From Tautonia sp040717455 (lineage in GTDB: Bacteria > Planctomycetota > Planctomycetia > Isosphaerales > Isosphaeraceae): DNA of 64,000 bases. Shown piece by piece: positions 34,924-43,402 of this stretch. The notes below the pieces were generated by a model. That model worked only from the letters and a program-made list of their open reading frames with translations. It searched no databases and had not been told where the DNA came from. A program made the position numbers and the translations under genes. The stretch covers positions 310,001 to 374,000 of the forward strand of contig NZ_JBFEFH010000001.1 in NCBI RefSeq assembly GCF_040717455.1. Reading direction: 5' to 3'. Every line of letters begins with the position of its first letter. The first letter of the stretch is position 1.

Positions 34924-35648
34924 GCGACGGGCTCTCGCCCACGCGGCAAAGTCTGAACGAGTCGAGACAGGGTGTTTCGATGGTCCCCGTGGTTTTGTTT
35001 GAGGACAACCATTGCCTCGCGCTGAACAAGCCGAGCGGGATGCCCACGCAGGGGGACGAGTCGGGGGCGGAATCCCTGGTCGACTGGGCGCGGGAGGATC
35101 TGCGCGTCCGGTACCAGAAGCCGGGGAACGTGTTCGTCGGCCTGGTGCATCGGCTCGATCGGCCGGTGTCGGGGGTGGTCCTGCTCGGCAAGACGAGCAA
35201 GGGGGCGAGCCGCCTCTCGGCCCAGTTCCGCGAGGAGACGGTCGAGAAGGTGTACTGGGCGATCGTCGAGGGGAGCCCGGACGCGGAGGAGGGGACGTGG
35301 ACCGATCGGCTCGTCAAGGACGAGTCAAGGAACGTCGTGCGGGTGGGGGCAGGCGGGAAGGAAGCGGTGCTGGCCTTCCGCGTGCTGGAGCGCTGGCGGG
35401 GTCGATCGTGGCTGGAAGTCAGGCCGGTCAGCGGCAGGAGCCATCAGATCCGGGTGCAACTGGCGTCTCGAAGGCTGCGGATCGTGGGGGATTTGAAGTA
35501 CGGGGCTTCGGGCCGGATCCCGGCGAGCGACGGCGGGCACCGGATCGCCCTGCATGCGCGGTCGATCGGGTTCAGGCATCCGACGACGGCGGCAGAGACG
35601 CGGGTCGTCGCGCCGGTCCCGTCAGACTGGCCCGGACCTTCGTCCTGA
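34920..35648 (+). CDS. RluA-family pseudouridine synthase
   Basis: This 242-residue enzyme has the RluA catalytic motif HRLDRPVSGVVLLGKT (about 77-92, catalytic Asp in HRLDR) and the C-terminal SGRSHQIRVQLA near 170. There is no S4 domain, as in the short RluA/TruC group. The GTG start overlaps the truD stop, so the two pseudouridine synthases are coupled. An internal ATG at 34980 would remove 20 residues without losing homology. The exact RNA target cannot be assigned. The last 77 bases overlap the end of the opposite-strand lipoprotein gene. Confidence 0.88.
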   Translation: MSDGLSPTRQSLNESRQGVSMVPVVLFEDNHCLALNKPSGMPTQGDESGAESLVDWAREDLRVRYQKPGNVFVGLVHRLDRPVSGVVLLGKTSKGASRLSAQFREETVEKVYWAIVEGSPDAEEGTWTDRLVKDESRNVVRVGAGGKEAVLAFRVLERWRGRSWLEVRPVSGRSHQIRVQLASRRLRIVGDLKYGASGRIPASDGGHRIALHARSIGFRHPTTAAETRVVAPVPSDWPGPSS

Positions 35649-37596
35649 AGCCGGTCGGCAGGTTCGAGGAGCCCCAGTAGGCCAGCGGGATGGCCAAAAT
35701 CGTGAGGAAGAGCGCGGCGTACGGTCCCCAGCTCTTGGGGTCGACGGGGGCCGGCTCAGGCCTGGCGAACGGGTCCTCGAAGACCTCGGCGATCGAGGTC
35801 TCGGCGCCCTTGGGGGCGGCCGGTTCGGGTTCGATCGGTGGGTCGGCGGGGTCGGCGGCGGTGGCGATGGCGTGGGTCGAGGCGTCCGCGACGGCGGCGG
35901 GGAGGTCGGTTGCGGGAGCGGGATCGGCGATCGCGGGGGAGGGTTCGGTCGGTGACAGCTCGATCTCGACGTCGAAGCCGGTTTCGACCATCAAGGGGGG
36001 GATCTCGGGCTCGGGCTGGGCGACGGCGGCGACGGGCTGGCCGTTGAGGAAGGCCTGCGCGGCGATCATCAAGGAAGGGGAGATGGGGGCGATGCGTTCG
36101 GCGTCGCGTCGGGCCCGCTCGGAATCGGTGCGGTCGACCTTGATCCGGTGGATGTACCAGAGGGCCGCGGCGGCCGAGCCGTCGGCGTCGCAGAAGAAGA
36201 GCGGCCGGGCCGATTCGAGGGCGATTTCCTCCTCGAACCGGCCGACGAGCGTGGAATCGATGATCCCCGGGGTCATGGGCAGGAGGACGTGCCGCAGGCC
36301 GAGGCGGTTGCTGGCGGCGAAGTCGGCCGGCCGGATCTGGTCGACCGGACGCAGGTCGAGCACGGTCCGGTAGCCGTGGTCGGCCAGCCAGGCCCACCCC
36401 GAATCCTCCGGGATGGACCCGCCGGCGAGCAGCGGGGCGACGCTGTAAAACGCCCGAATCCCCGAGGCCGCGCCGGTGTCCGGCAGCGACTCGGGGATCA
36501 CCTGGGCCGTCGGCTCGGAGACCGCCGGGGGGTCGGGGGGCGGCCCGATCGGGTCGGTCGGGGTCGGGAGATCCGGCTCGGCGACCGGTGGGGGGGCCGG
36601 GTCGGGCAGCGCCTCGGGCTCGGGCCCGTCGGGGACCGGCCCCTCGAACGGCGGGGGCATCGGCTCGACGACGGCCGGGGGCGAGACGTCGTGATCCGCC
36701 GGCAAGGGGTCGGCCTCGCCCGCCTCGGCCACGGCGGGAGGACTCTCCGGCTCGGGCTCGGCCGCCGGGACGACGGCCGGAGGGCTCGGATCGGGCATCG
36801 GCTCGACCGGGGCCGGCTCGGGCATCGGCTCGACGGCGGGGGCGACCGGGGCCGGCTCGGCGACGACCGCGGGGGGAGGGGGGGCGAGATCCTCCGCGGC
36901 CCCCCGATCGATGCTCTCGGGGGCCGGGAGGCGGTCGATCACCCGCAGACTCTCGCTGGAGTCGCCCGGGCGGGTAGTCGAGGGGGAGGGGGCCCGACCC
37001 GGCTCGGGAGCCGGGTCGAAGCCGAAGCGAGGCCGGGCCTCATCGCTGCTCCGTCTTGCCATGCGATCGGCGAACGAGTCGCCGGTCGAGGTCGGAGAGG
37101 AGGAGGAGGCCCGATCGATCGGACGGCCCCCGATCGTGCGATCCGCGCTGGCCCTCGGATTCGAGGAGCCCTGCGGGGCCCGCCCCGAGGGGGAGGGCTC
37201 GGGCAGGGGTTCCAGCTCCAGGGCGTCGTCGGGAGGGCGGACCGACGTGGGGGGTGTCGTCAATGCCGGGTCGGCCGGCACGAGGGTCGAGCCCAGCGGG
37301 GGGCTCGAATTGATGATGGCGGGTTCGCCGGGCAGGACCTCGACTCCGGGAGCCGAATCAAGGATGATCGGCGGCTCCTCGTAGACGACCCTCCCGCGAT
37401 TGCGGTTGAACAGGCCACCGCCGCTGCCGATCCTGCTCAAGGGGCCGCAGCCGACGCAGTTCCGGAACGGGTTGATCGACTGGAGGGACTGGCATCCCTC
37501 CACGCTGATCGCCGCCAGGGCCATGAGGATCAGGGCGAGGCGAGGCGACGCCCGGCGGGCGGGCGGGCCCGTCGATGCGCTTCGCACGGTCTTCAT
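35572..37596 (-). CDS. large Pro-rich lipoprotein with a degenerate tyrosine-phosphatase-like domain
   Basis: This 674-residue protein begins with a signal peptide ending VEGC (Cys about 35), suggesting lipidation. A low-complexity Pro/Glu/Ala stretch (about 100-370) follows. The folded region (about 378-500) resembles bacterial dual-specificity phosphatase-like proteins: AFYSVAPLLAGGSIPEDSGWAWLADHGYRTVLDLRP and LLPMTPGIID. The expected HCx5R loop reads F-C-D-A-D-G-S-A: Cys 469 is kept, but the Arg at 475 is Ala. A transmembrane helix lies near the C-terminus (about 632-650). It is probably a catalytically dead, envelope-anchored scaffold or sensor; the role is unknown. Confidence 0.72.
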   Translation of the reverse strand: MKTVRSASTGPPARRASPRLALILMALAAISVEGCQSLQSINPFRNCVGCGPLSRIGSGGGLFNRNRGRVVYEEPPIILDSAPGVEVLPGEPAIINSSPPLGSTLVPADPALTTPPTSVRPPDDALELEPLPEPSPSGRAPQGSSNPRASADRTIGGRPIDRASSSSPTSTGDSFADRMARRSSDEARPRFGFDPAPEPGRAPSPSTTRPGDSSESLRVIDRLPAPESIDRGAAEDLAPPPPAVVAEPAPVAPAVEPMPEPAPVEPMPDPSPPAVVPAAEPEPESPPAVAEAGEADPLPADHDVSPPAVVEPMPPPFEGPVPDGPEPEALPDPAPPPVAEPDLPTPTDPIGPPPDPPAVSEPTAQVIPESLPDTGAASGIRAFYSVAPLLAGGSIPEDSGWAWLADHGYRTVLDLRPVDQIRPADFAASNRLGLRHVLLPMTPGIIDSTLVGRFEEEIALESARPLFFCDADGSAAAALWYIHRIKVDRTDSERARRDAERIAPISPSLMIAAQAFLNGQPVAAVAQPEPEIPPLMVETGFDVEIELSPTEPSPAIADPAPATDLPAAVADASTHAIATAADPADPPIEPEPAAPKGAETSIAEVFEDPFARPEPAPVDPKSWGPYAALFLTILAIPLAYWGSSNLPTGFRTKVRASLTGPARRPASLPPSSDA

Positions 37597-38087
37597 CGGG
37601 GATTCCTCCAGGGAGTTCGGGACCCGGCCCGTCGCGTGCCCGGACGGCCGTCCCGGGCCGGGACGGCCGGGCGGAGATCCGGGGACCGATTCGGATGCCG
37701 GACGACCGGAGTCGTCGGGGTCGAGACGCCGACATCGAAGAGGGGAGTCTCCGGGGCCGACGGCCCCGGCTTGCCGTCGCGCCGCGCATCGAAGGCTCGG
37801 GTGGAGGAATGCTCAAGAGGAGGCATGAATTCGCTCGCGGCGGTCGGATCAACGACGGAAGGCGGCAAGAGCCCCGCCAATCGACGAGGCGGCGACGCCC
37901 TGCCGATCCCCACCGGGGCCGGGCGGTCGGACCGCCGGGCTCGGTGGCAAATCGGAGCGTCACGGAACCATATCCGATGGCCGCATGGTTGCCAGTCATC
38001 TGCACCGATTTCTAAAATGACCCCATCACTACCCCGGGCGCGATCGGTCCGACCGGCGCAATCCCCCTGACCCCATCCCCCGACGCC
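37597..38087. other. 491-base divergent intergenic region
   Basis: The region lies between the leftward lipoprotein gene and the rightward glycosyltransferase gene. It carries a promoter candidate near its right end. The rest is GC rich; open frames within it have no ribosome site or recognisable domain. Confidence 0.45.
37989..38018 (+). promoter_or_regulatory. candidate promoter for the GT-C gene pair
   Basis: TTGCCA (37989-37994) and TAAAAT (38013-38018) are separated by 18 bases and lie 70 bases before the ATG at 38088. Both hexamers match the housekeeping consensus well. Confidence 0.55.
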
Positions 38088-39464
38088 ATGCCTGCCGACG
38101 GACCCGATCCCGAGCCGACTCCCCGCCGATCGTCCCGGACCCGCCTCGGATTCCTCGCCGTCGGGCTGTTCGCCCTGGCGAGCTTCGGGTACCGGCTGGC
38201 CGACGAGCCGAGCTTCATCGACGAGTGGGCGTATGTCTCCCAGGGCTACTTCGGGCCGCTCTGGTGGGAAGGACGCTGGGACGACCCGGCCTGGCTCGAA
38301 TACCCGGCGATCGACCTCCCCCCGCTGCCGAAGTACCTGATCGGCGCCATGATCGGGCTGGGGGGCCGGCCGATGCCCGACCGGGCCGATGCCTTCGCCT
38401 GGTACAACAACACGGCGACGACGTTCGGCGGGATGGACCTGCTCGTCTGGACCCGGTGGCCGACCGTGGTGCTCGGGGCCGTCGGCTGCGTGGCGTTGGC
38501 GGCGATCGGGGCGATGGGCTTCGGCACTCGGGCGGGATTGCTGGCGGGGGTCGTGCTGGCGATCAACCCGCTCTACCGGATGCACGCCCGGCGGGCGATG
38601 TCGGACGTGCCCACCGAGGCCTTGATGCTGCTGGCCCTGGCGGTGGCGCTCTGGGCCTGGCGCGAGATGATGGCGGGGGATCGTCGTGGGCGGGCCTTTA
38701 TAACGATGATCATCGGGGCCGGATGCCTGGCGGGGCTGGCCGCGCTGGCGAAGCTGAGCGGCGGCCTGGCGACGATGACCCTGGTGGCCTGGGCGGCGTT
38801 GGCGGTGGCGGTGCCGGGGGTGAGCGTCGGTCGCAAGGGGTTGGTGGTGGGGTCGATCCTCCTGGCGGGCCTGGTCGCCTACGGGACCTTCATCGTCGGC
38901 AACCCCGTGTTGACGGCCAGGCCGGAGGTGCCCCGGGGGACGCCCGAGGGGACGGCGAACCTGGCCGCGCGAGGTCTGGTCGGCCGGACCCTGGCGGTGA
39001 TGGAGCATCGGTCGGACGTCTCGCGGGGGGCGAGGGAGCATCCAGTGTTCAAGGAGCAGGGGTATCCGGTGGACGGCCCCGGGGCGAAGCTCGCCGTGGT
39101 CGGCGTGCAGGGGTTCGGGCGCTTCGGGCCGCTCGGGCCGAGGGCGACCGACTCGATCGTGCGGTACGACTGGCGGCAGGACTGGGGGGCCTTGCTCTGG
39201 GGGCCCTTGGTCCTGGCGGGGGGATTGTGGTCGATCCGGGCCGGGCGTCGGCAGCTCCGCAAGGGAGACGCGCCGACGGCCTGGGCGGTTTTGGTCCAGT
39301 TTGCCGTTGCGTTGGCGACGGTGACGGCGTTCATCCCGATGGCCTGGGATCGCTATATGCTGCCGATCCAGTCGGGGGCGGCCCTGCTGGGGGCGGCGGC
39401 GGTGTCGGGGGGGCTGGGGCTGTTCTGGCGAGGCAACCGCTCGGGGGATGAGACGCGTGGCTGA
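38088..39464 (+). CDS. GT-C type (PMT/ArnT-like) membrane glycosyltransferase
   Basis: This 458-residue polytopic protein has the GT-C layout. The first periplasmic loop contains an acidic motif (DEPSFIDEWAYVSQGYF, about 38-54) typical of ArnT/PMT active sites. A conserved RHARRAMSDVPTE-like segment (HARRAMSDVP near 165) is followed by about ten membrane helices. It would transfer a sugar from a polyprenyl carrier at the outer face of the inner membrane. The acceptor is unknown. The next gene overlaps its end by 17 bases. Confidence 0.75.
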   Translation: MPADGPDPEPTPRRSSRTRLGFLAVGLFALASFGYRLADEPSFIDEWAYVSQGYFGPLWWEGRWDDPAWLEYPAIDLPPLPKYLIGAMIGLGGRPMPDRADAFAWYNNTATTFGGMDLLVWTRWPTVVLGAVGCVALAAIGAMGFGTRAGLLAGVVLAINPLYRMHARRAMSDVPTEALMLLALAVALWAWREMMAGDRRGRAFITMIIGAGCLAGLAALAKLSGGLATMTLVAWAALAVAVPGVSVGRKGLVVGSILLAGLVAYGTFIVGNPVLTARPEVPRGTPEGTANLAARGLVGRTLAVMEHRSDVSRGAREHPVFKEQGYPVDGPGAKLAVVGVQGFGRFGPLGPRATDSIVRYDWRQDWGALLWGPLVLAGGLWSIRAGRRQLRKGDAPTAWAVLVQFAVALATVTAFIPMAWDRYMLPIQSGAALLGAAAVSGGLGLFWRGNRSGDETRG

Positions 39465-40950
39465 TCGCGGCGGATTCCCAGGCTGGTCGGCCCGGGATCG
39501 GGTCGTGACGCCGATCGGCGTGGCCCTGATCCTGTTCGCCAGCTTCGCCTTCTTCTGGCAGGCCCGCGACTGGAACAGCGCGAGCCGATTGATGCTGGCC
39601 TACGCCCTGGTCGATCAGGGGACGATCCGGCTCGACGACTACCGTGTGCAGACGAACGACATCGCCCGGATCGACGATCGTTACTATACCGACAAGCAGC
39701 CGGGTTACTCCCTGGTGGCGACGATCCCCTACGCGATCGCCAAGGTGGCGTTCGGCGTCCCCGACCACCCGATCGGCGGGCCTGCCCTGCGGCACTGGCC
39801 GGGGGATTACTGGGCGACCCTCGGCACGGCGGGCCTGGCGACGGCGATCGGCGCGGCGGTGCTGGTGCTGCTGGCCGGTCGGGTCGGGTGCGGCCCGAGG
39901 GCGTCGGCGCTGGTGGGGCTCTCCTACGGCCTGGCGACCCCGGCCTATGCGTATGCGACGATGAGCTACGGCCATCAACTGGCGGCGGCCTGCCTGCTGG
40001 GGGCGTTGGCCCTGATCGACCGCCCGGGAGCCCGGGGTCCGTCCTGGGGGATGCTCCTGGCGGGCTGCCTGGCGAGTTATGCGTCGGTGGTCGAGCTGTC
40101 GGTCGGGCCGATCTCGGCGATCCTCGCCGGGTTCGTGCTGGCGAAAGTGCTGAGCAAGGGCTTGCCGGTGAAGGGCCTCGGGATGTTCGCGGTCGGGGCG
40201 GCGGGGCCGACCCTGGTCCTGATGGGATACAACCTGTCGGCGTTCGGGTCCCCGTTCGACATCGGCTACGCCCACCACGCGACCGAGCAGTTCGCGCAGG
40301 TGCATTCGGAGGACAACCCGCTCGGCCTGCGGTCGCCCGACTGGAGCCGGGCGGTCCCGTTGCTCTGGGGGCGGTATCGAGGGCTTTTCTTCTACGCCCC
40401 CATCCTGCTGCTGGCCGTCCCGGGGTGGTTCGCCCTGATGGCCCGGAAGCGGTGGGGGCTGGGTCTGGTGGCGCTGCTGGCAAGCCTTGCGGTGTTCTTG
40501 ATCAATGTGAGCTACCCGGAATGGACCGGCGGATGGTCGACCGGGCCGAGGCTGCTGGTGCCGCTCCTGCCGTTCGGGATGATCGGCGTGGCGGGGCTGC
40601 TGGCGGCCGGGGGCCGATGGGCCTCGATCCCCGCGGCGCTGCTGGCGACGGCGGGCGGGGTGGTGATCCTTTTGTTCCAGGGGGTCGGGGCGCAGTTGCC
40701 GCAGGACGTGACCGATCCGATCACGCAGATCGTCCTGCCGCACTGGCTTGGCGAGCCAGTTGCACCGTGGTGGATCGGCGGGCGCTTCACCCGTACGATC
40801 GTCTCGGAAGGGTGGCCGGATTGGGTCGGCCGCCTCGACTCGGGGCGCCAGTGGCTCCAGTTCGTGCCGCTGGTGCTCGGCCAGGTGGTCGCGATTGCGG
40901 CCCTGATGGCGGCCCTGGGGCGAGGTGCCCGACGCGGCCCGACGCCCTGA
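39448..40950 (+). CDS. polytopic membrane protein, GT-C-like
   Basis: This 500-residue protein has about ten membrane helices. The first outer loop contains ALVDQGTIRLDDY and RIDDRYYTDKQPGYSLVA (about 50-90), a pattern shared by planctomycete membrane proteins annotated as glycosyltransferase-like. Later motifs are SYGHQLAAACLLG near 172 and WTGGWSTGPRLLVPLLPFG near 350, the latter typical of the C-terminal end of this group. It overlaps the upstream GT-C gene by 17 bases, so the two are probably co-expressed. Catalytic residues cannot be assigned. Confidence 0.68.
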   Translation: MRRVADRGGFPGWSARDRVVTPIGVALILFASFAFFWQARDWNSASRLMLAYALVDQGTIRLDDYRVQTNDIARIDDRYYTDKQPGYSLVATIPYAIAKVAFGVPDHPIGGPALRHWPGDYWATLGTAGLATAIGAAVLVLLAGRVGCGPRASALVGLSYGLATPAYAYATMSYGHQLAAACLLGALALIDRPGARGPSWGMLLAGCLASYASVVELSVGPISAILAGFVLAKVLSKGLPVKGLGMFAVGAAGPTLVLMGYNLSAFGSPFDIGYAHHATEQFAQVHSEDNPLGLRSPDWSRAVPLLWGRYRGLFFYAPILLLAVPGWFALMARKRWGLGLVALLASLAVFLINVSYPEWTGGWSTGPRLLVPLLPFGMIGVAGLLAAGGRWASIPAALLATAGGVVILLFQGVGAQLPQDVTDPITQIVLPHWLGEPVAPWWIGGRFTRTIVSEGWPDWVGRLDSGRQWLQFVPLVLGQVVAIAALMAALGRGARRGPTP

Positions 40951-41028
40951 GATCCGCCCCGCAACGGCCGGGAGGGCGGCCGGGGCGATCCTTTCGTTCG
41001 CACCCGGCGCCTCCGGTGATCCTCAACC

Positions 41029-42747
41029 ATGCGCTACATTGCCCTTGCCGCCGATTATGACGGGACCCTCGCCGCCCACGGCGCGATCGACGAGCAGACG
41101 GAGGCCGCCCTGGTGCGGCTCAAGTCCTCGGGCCGGCGACTGATCATGGTGACGGGCCGGGAGCTGGATGAGCTGCTCCAGGTCTGCCCGCAGGTCGGGC
41201 TGTTCGATTGCGTCGTGGCCGAGAACGGGGGGTTGATCTACGACCCGAAGATCCGCGAGATTTCGTTGCTCGCCGACCCGCCGCCGAGGGAATTCGTCGA
41301 CCGGCTCACGGGGCGAGGCGTCCTGCCGCTGGGGGTCGGCCGGGTGATCGTGGCCACCTGGGAGCCGCATCAGCAGGCGGTCGTCGAGACGATTCGCGAG
41401 ATGGGCCTGGAACTCCAGGTGATCTTCAACAAGCAGGCCGTGATGATCCTGCCGAGCGGCGTGAACAAGGCCAGCGGCCTGCGCGAGGCGCTCCGCAGGC
41501 TCGGCCTCTCGCCGCGCAACGTGGTGTCGGTTGGGGACGCGGAGAACGACCACGCGATGCTCCGCCTGACCGAGTGCGGGGTCGCCGTCGCGAATGCGAT
41601 CGACTCGCTCAAGGAACATGCCGACTGGACCGCCTCTGCACCCCGGGGGGCGGGGGTCTGCCAGCTCGTCGACCGGCTGCTCGACGACGACCTGGCGAGC
41701 CTGGAGCCGATGTTGACGCGGCATCAGATCCCGCTCGGCCGCGACCGGGAGGACGAGGAGGAGACGGTCCGGTTCCCCCCGTTCGGGTTGAACATCCTGA
41801 TCGCGGGGACCTCGGGCAGCGGCAAGTCGACGCTGGTCACCGGCGTCCTGGAACGCCTCGCCGAGCGGGGGTATCAGGCCTGCATCGTCGACCCGGAGGG
41901 GGACTACACCACCTTCCCGGGGGCGATCGTGCTCGGCGGCGCGGAGGCCCCCCCGCCGCTGGACGAGGTGGAGGACGTGCTCGATCACCCCGACGAGACG
42001 GTGGTGGTCAACCTGATCGGCCTCTCGATGCCCCATCGGCCGGAATTCTTCGAGGGGTTGATGCCGAGGCTCCAGGAGCTCCGGGCGCGGACGTGCCGGC
42101 CGCACTGGGTCGTGATCGACGAGGCGCATCACCTGCTGCCCCGGGAGCGGCACCCGACCACGCTGCCGCTCGACCTCCGGGGGGCCCTGTTCATCACCGT
42201 GCATCCGGAGAGTGTCGCCCCGGAGGTCCTGGCGACGGTCGAGGAGGTCTGGGCCGTCGGCGAGGCCCCGGGGGAGACGCTCGCCCGGTTCGCGGCGTCG
42301 ATCGGGGCGCCCCCGCCGCGATGCGAGGGGGATGAGACGCTCGCCCCGGGCGAGTGCCTGGTCTGGTCGAGGCGTCCCGGGGCGGGGCCTCCTCGCGTCG
42401 TGCGGAGCCTGCCGGCGCGCTCCGAGCGTCGTCGCCATTCGCGGAAGTACGCGATCGGGGAGCTGGAACCCCGCCTATGCTTCTACTTCCGAGGCCCTGA
42501 TGGTCGGCTCAACCTTCGAGCGCAGAACCTCTGGATGTTCCTTCAGATCGGCGAAGGGGTCGATGAGGAGACCTGGCTGCATCACCTGCGCAACGGCGAC
42601 TATGCCTCCTGGTTCCGGGGCGCGTTGAAGGATCAGGGCCTGGCGGACGAGGCCCGGGCCATCGCCGATCGGGTCGGCTCGGATGCGGCCGAGGGCCGGG
42701 CGGCCCTGCGGGCGGCCGTCGCCCGGCATTACATGCTGCCGACCTGA
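41029..42747 (+). CDS. HAD-superfamily phosphatase fused to a HerA/FtsK-like ATPase
   Basis: This 572-residue protein has two clear parts. Residues 1 to about 225 are a HAD-IIB phosphatase: DYDGTL (nucleophile Asp 9, Asp 11), MVTGRELDEL near 40, NKASGL near 147 and GDAENDHAML near 172. Residues about 245-470 form a P-loop ATPase with Walker A GTSGSGKST (260-268), an IVDPEGDY strand near 285 and Walker B VIDEAHHLL at 362-370, like the HerA/DUF87 group. The C-terminal 100 residues (LCFYFRGPDGRLNLRAQNL, HHLRNGDYASWFR) form a third conserved unit. The combination suggests ATP-dependent regulation of a sugar-phosphate phosphatase. Substrate unknown. Its 3' end overlaps the PilZ gene by 19 bases. 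Confidence 0.82.
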   Translation: MRYIALAADYDGTLAAHGAIDEQTEAALVRLKSSGRRLIMVTGRELDELLQVCPQVGLFDCVVAENGGLIYDPKIREISLLADPPPREFVDRLTGRGVLPLGVGRVIVATWEPHQQAVVETIREMGLELQVIFNKQAVMILPSGVNKASGLREALRRLGLSPRNVVSVGDAENDHAMLRLTECGVAVANAIDSLKEHADWTASAPRGAGVCQLVDRLLDDDLASLEPMLTRHQIPLGRDREDEEETVRFPPFGLNILIAGTSGSGKSTLVTGVLERLAERGYQACIVDPEGDYTTFPGAIVLGGAEAPPPLDEVEDVLDHPDETVVVNLIGLSMPHRPEFFEGLMPRLQELRARTCRPHWVVIDEAHHLLPRERHPTTLPLDLRGALFITVHPESVAPEVLATVEEVWAVGEAPGETLARFAASIGAPPPRCEGDETLAPGECLVWSRRPGAGPPRVVRSLPARSERRRHSRKYAIGELEPRLCFYFRGPDGRLNLRAQNLWMFLQIGEGVDEETWLHHLRNGDYASWFRGALKDQGLADEARAIADRVGSDAAEGRAALRAAVARHYMLPT

Positions 42748-43175
42748 GAGAGGGCCCCCTCGCGAGCCGCCTCGCTCCAGTCGTTCGACAGCAGGCCGAG
42801 CGCGACGAGATAGAGGTCCTCGGGGCAGGTGGGCTGGAATTCGAGCCGCAGGCGGAGCTGATCCGGCCGGTCGGGGATCGGCTCTCGGCCGACGACGCGG
42901 GCCCTGGCCCCGCCGGAGAGGCTCGGGCCGACGATGCAGAACCAGGCGTCCATCTGCTCGGACGGCCCGTCCGGGCAGATGATGGCGGCCCCGGTGCGGC
43001 TGATGTCGAGCAGCAGCGCGCCGAGCGTCTGGAAGACCTCGCCGTCCCACCAGCCGAGCCAGATCCGGTCCTCGACGGCCTCGAACCGCGTGGCCCGGCG
43101 CCGGTCCATGCCGCTGTATGGGGCCTCGGGCGTTGATCGGTCGGCGTCCTGGTTCGTCAGCAGGCGAATCCCCAT
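42729..43175 (-). CDS. PilZ domain protein
   Basis: This 148-residue protein contains a PilZ domain (about 20-125): the RRRATRF arginine motif near residue 23 and DISRTGAAI near 57 provide the two halves of the cyclic-di-GMP binding site. It probably responds to c-di-GMP. No effector domain is fused. ATG at 43175 is preferred; a GTG three codons upstream is possible. The 3' end overlaps the HAD-ATPase gene on the other strand. Confidence 0.78.
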   Translation of the reverse strand: MGIRLLTNQDADRSTPEAPYSGMDRRRATRFEAVEDRIWLGWWDGEVFQTLGALLLDISRTGAAIICPDGPSEQMDAWFCIVGPSLSGGARARVVGREPIPDRPDQLRLRLEFQPTCPEDLYLVALGLLSNDWSEAAREGALSQVGSM

Positions 43176-43267
43176 CGTTTCCACCCTTTCTCCTCAGGTC
43201 GGTCCCGAGTCACACCATCGTGTCGTGCTCAAAAACAAAGGGGGGGACGCGAGCCGTCGTGTCGACC

Positions 43268-43320
43268 GGCAGTCCCTCCTGCACTCATCCCAACACTAGG
43301 TCGAGGCGGGGGGGACTGCC
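43268..43320. repeat. intergenic inverted repeat
   Basis: GGCAGTCCCTCC (43268-43279) and GGGGGGACTGCC (43309-43320) are complementary at 11 of 12 positions with a 29-base spacer. It lies downstream of the leftward WD40 gene and upstream of the PilZ gene, so it could be a terminator or leader structure. No T tract is present. Confidence 0.4.
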
Positions 43321-43402
43321 AGGAAACAACACGAGATATGCTCGCCCGAAGCAACAGCGCGACACGAACGCATGGGTGGGAGCGTAGGGACGTTTTCCGC
43401 GG

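Noticed and set aside
38246..38836. Minus-strand open frames opposite the GT-C gene
   Set aside because: They lack ribosome sites and domains and mirror the hydrophobic plus-strand gene.
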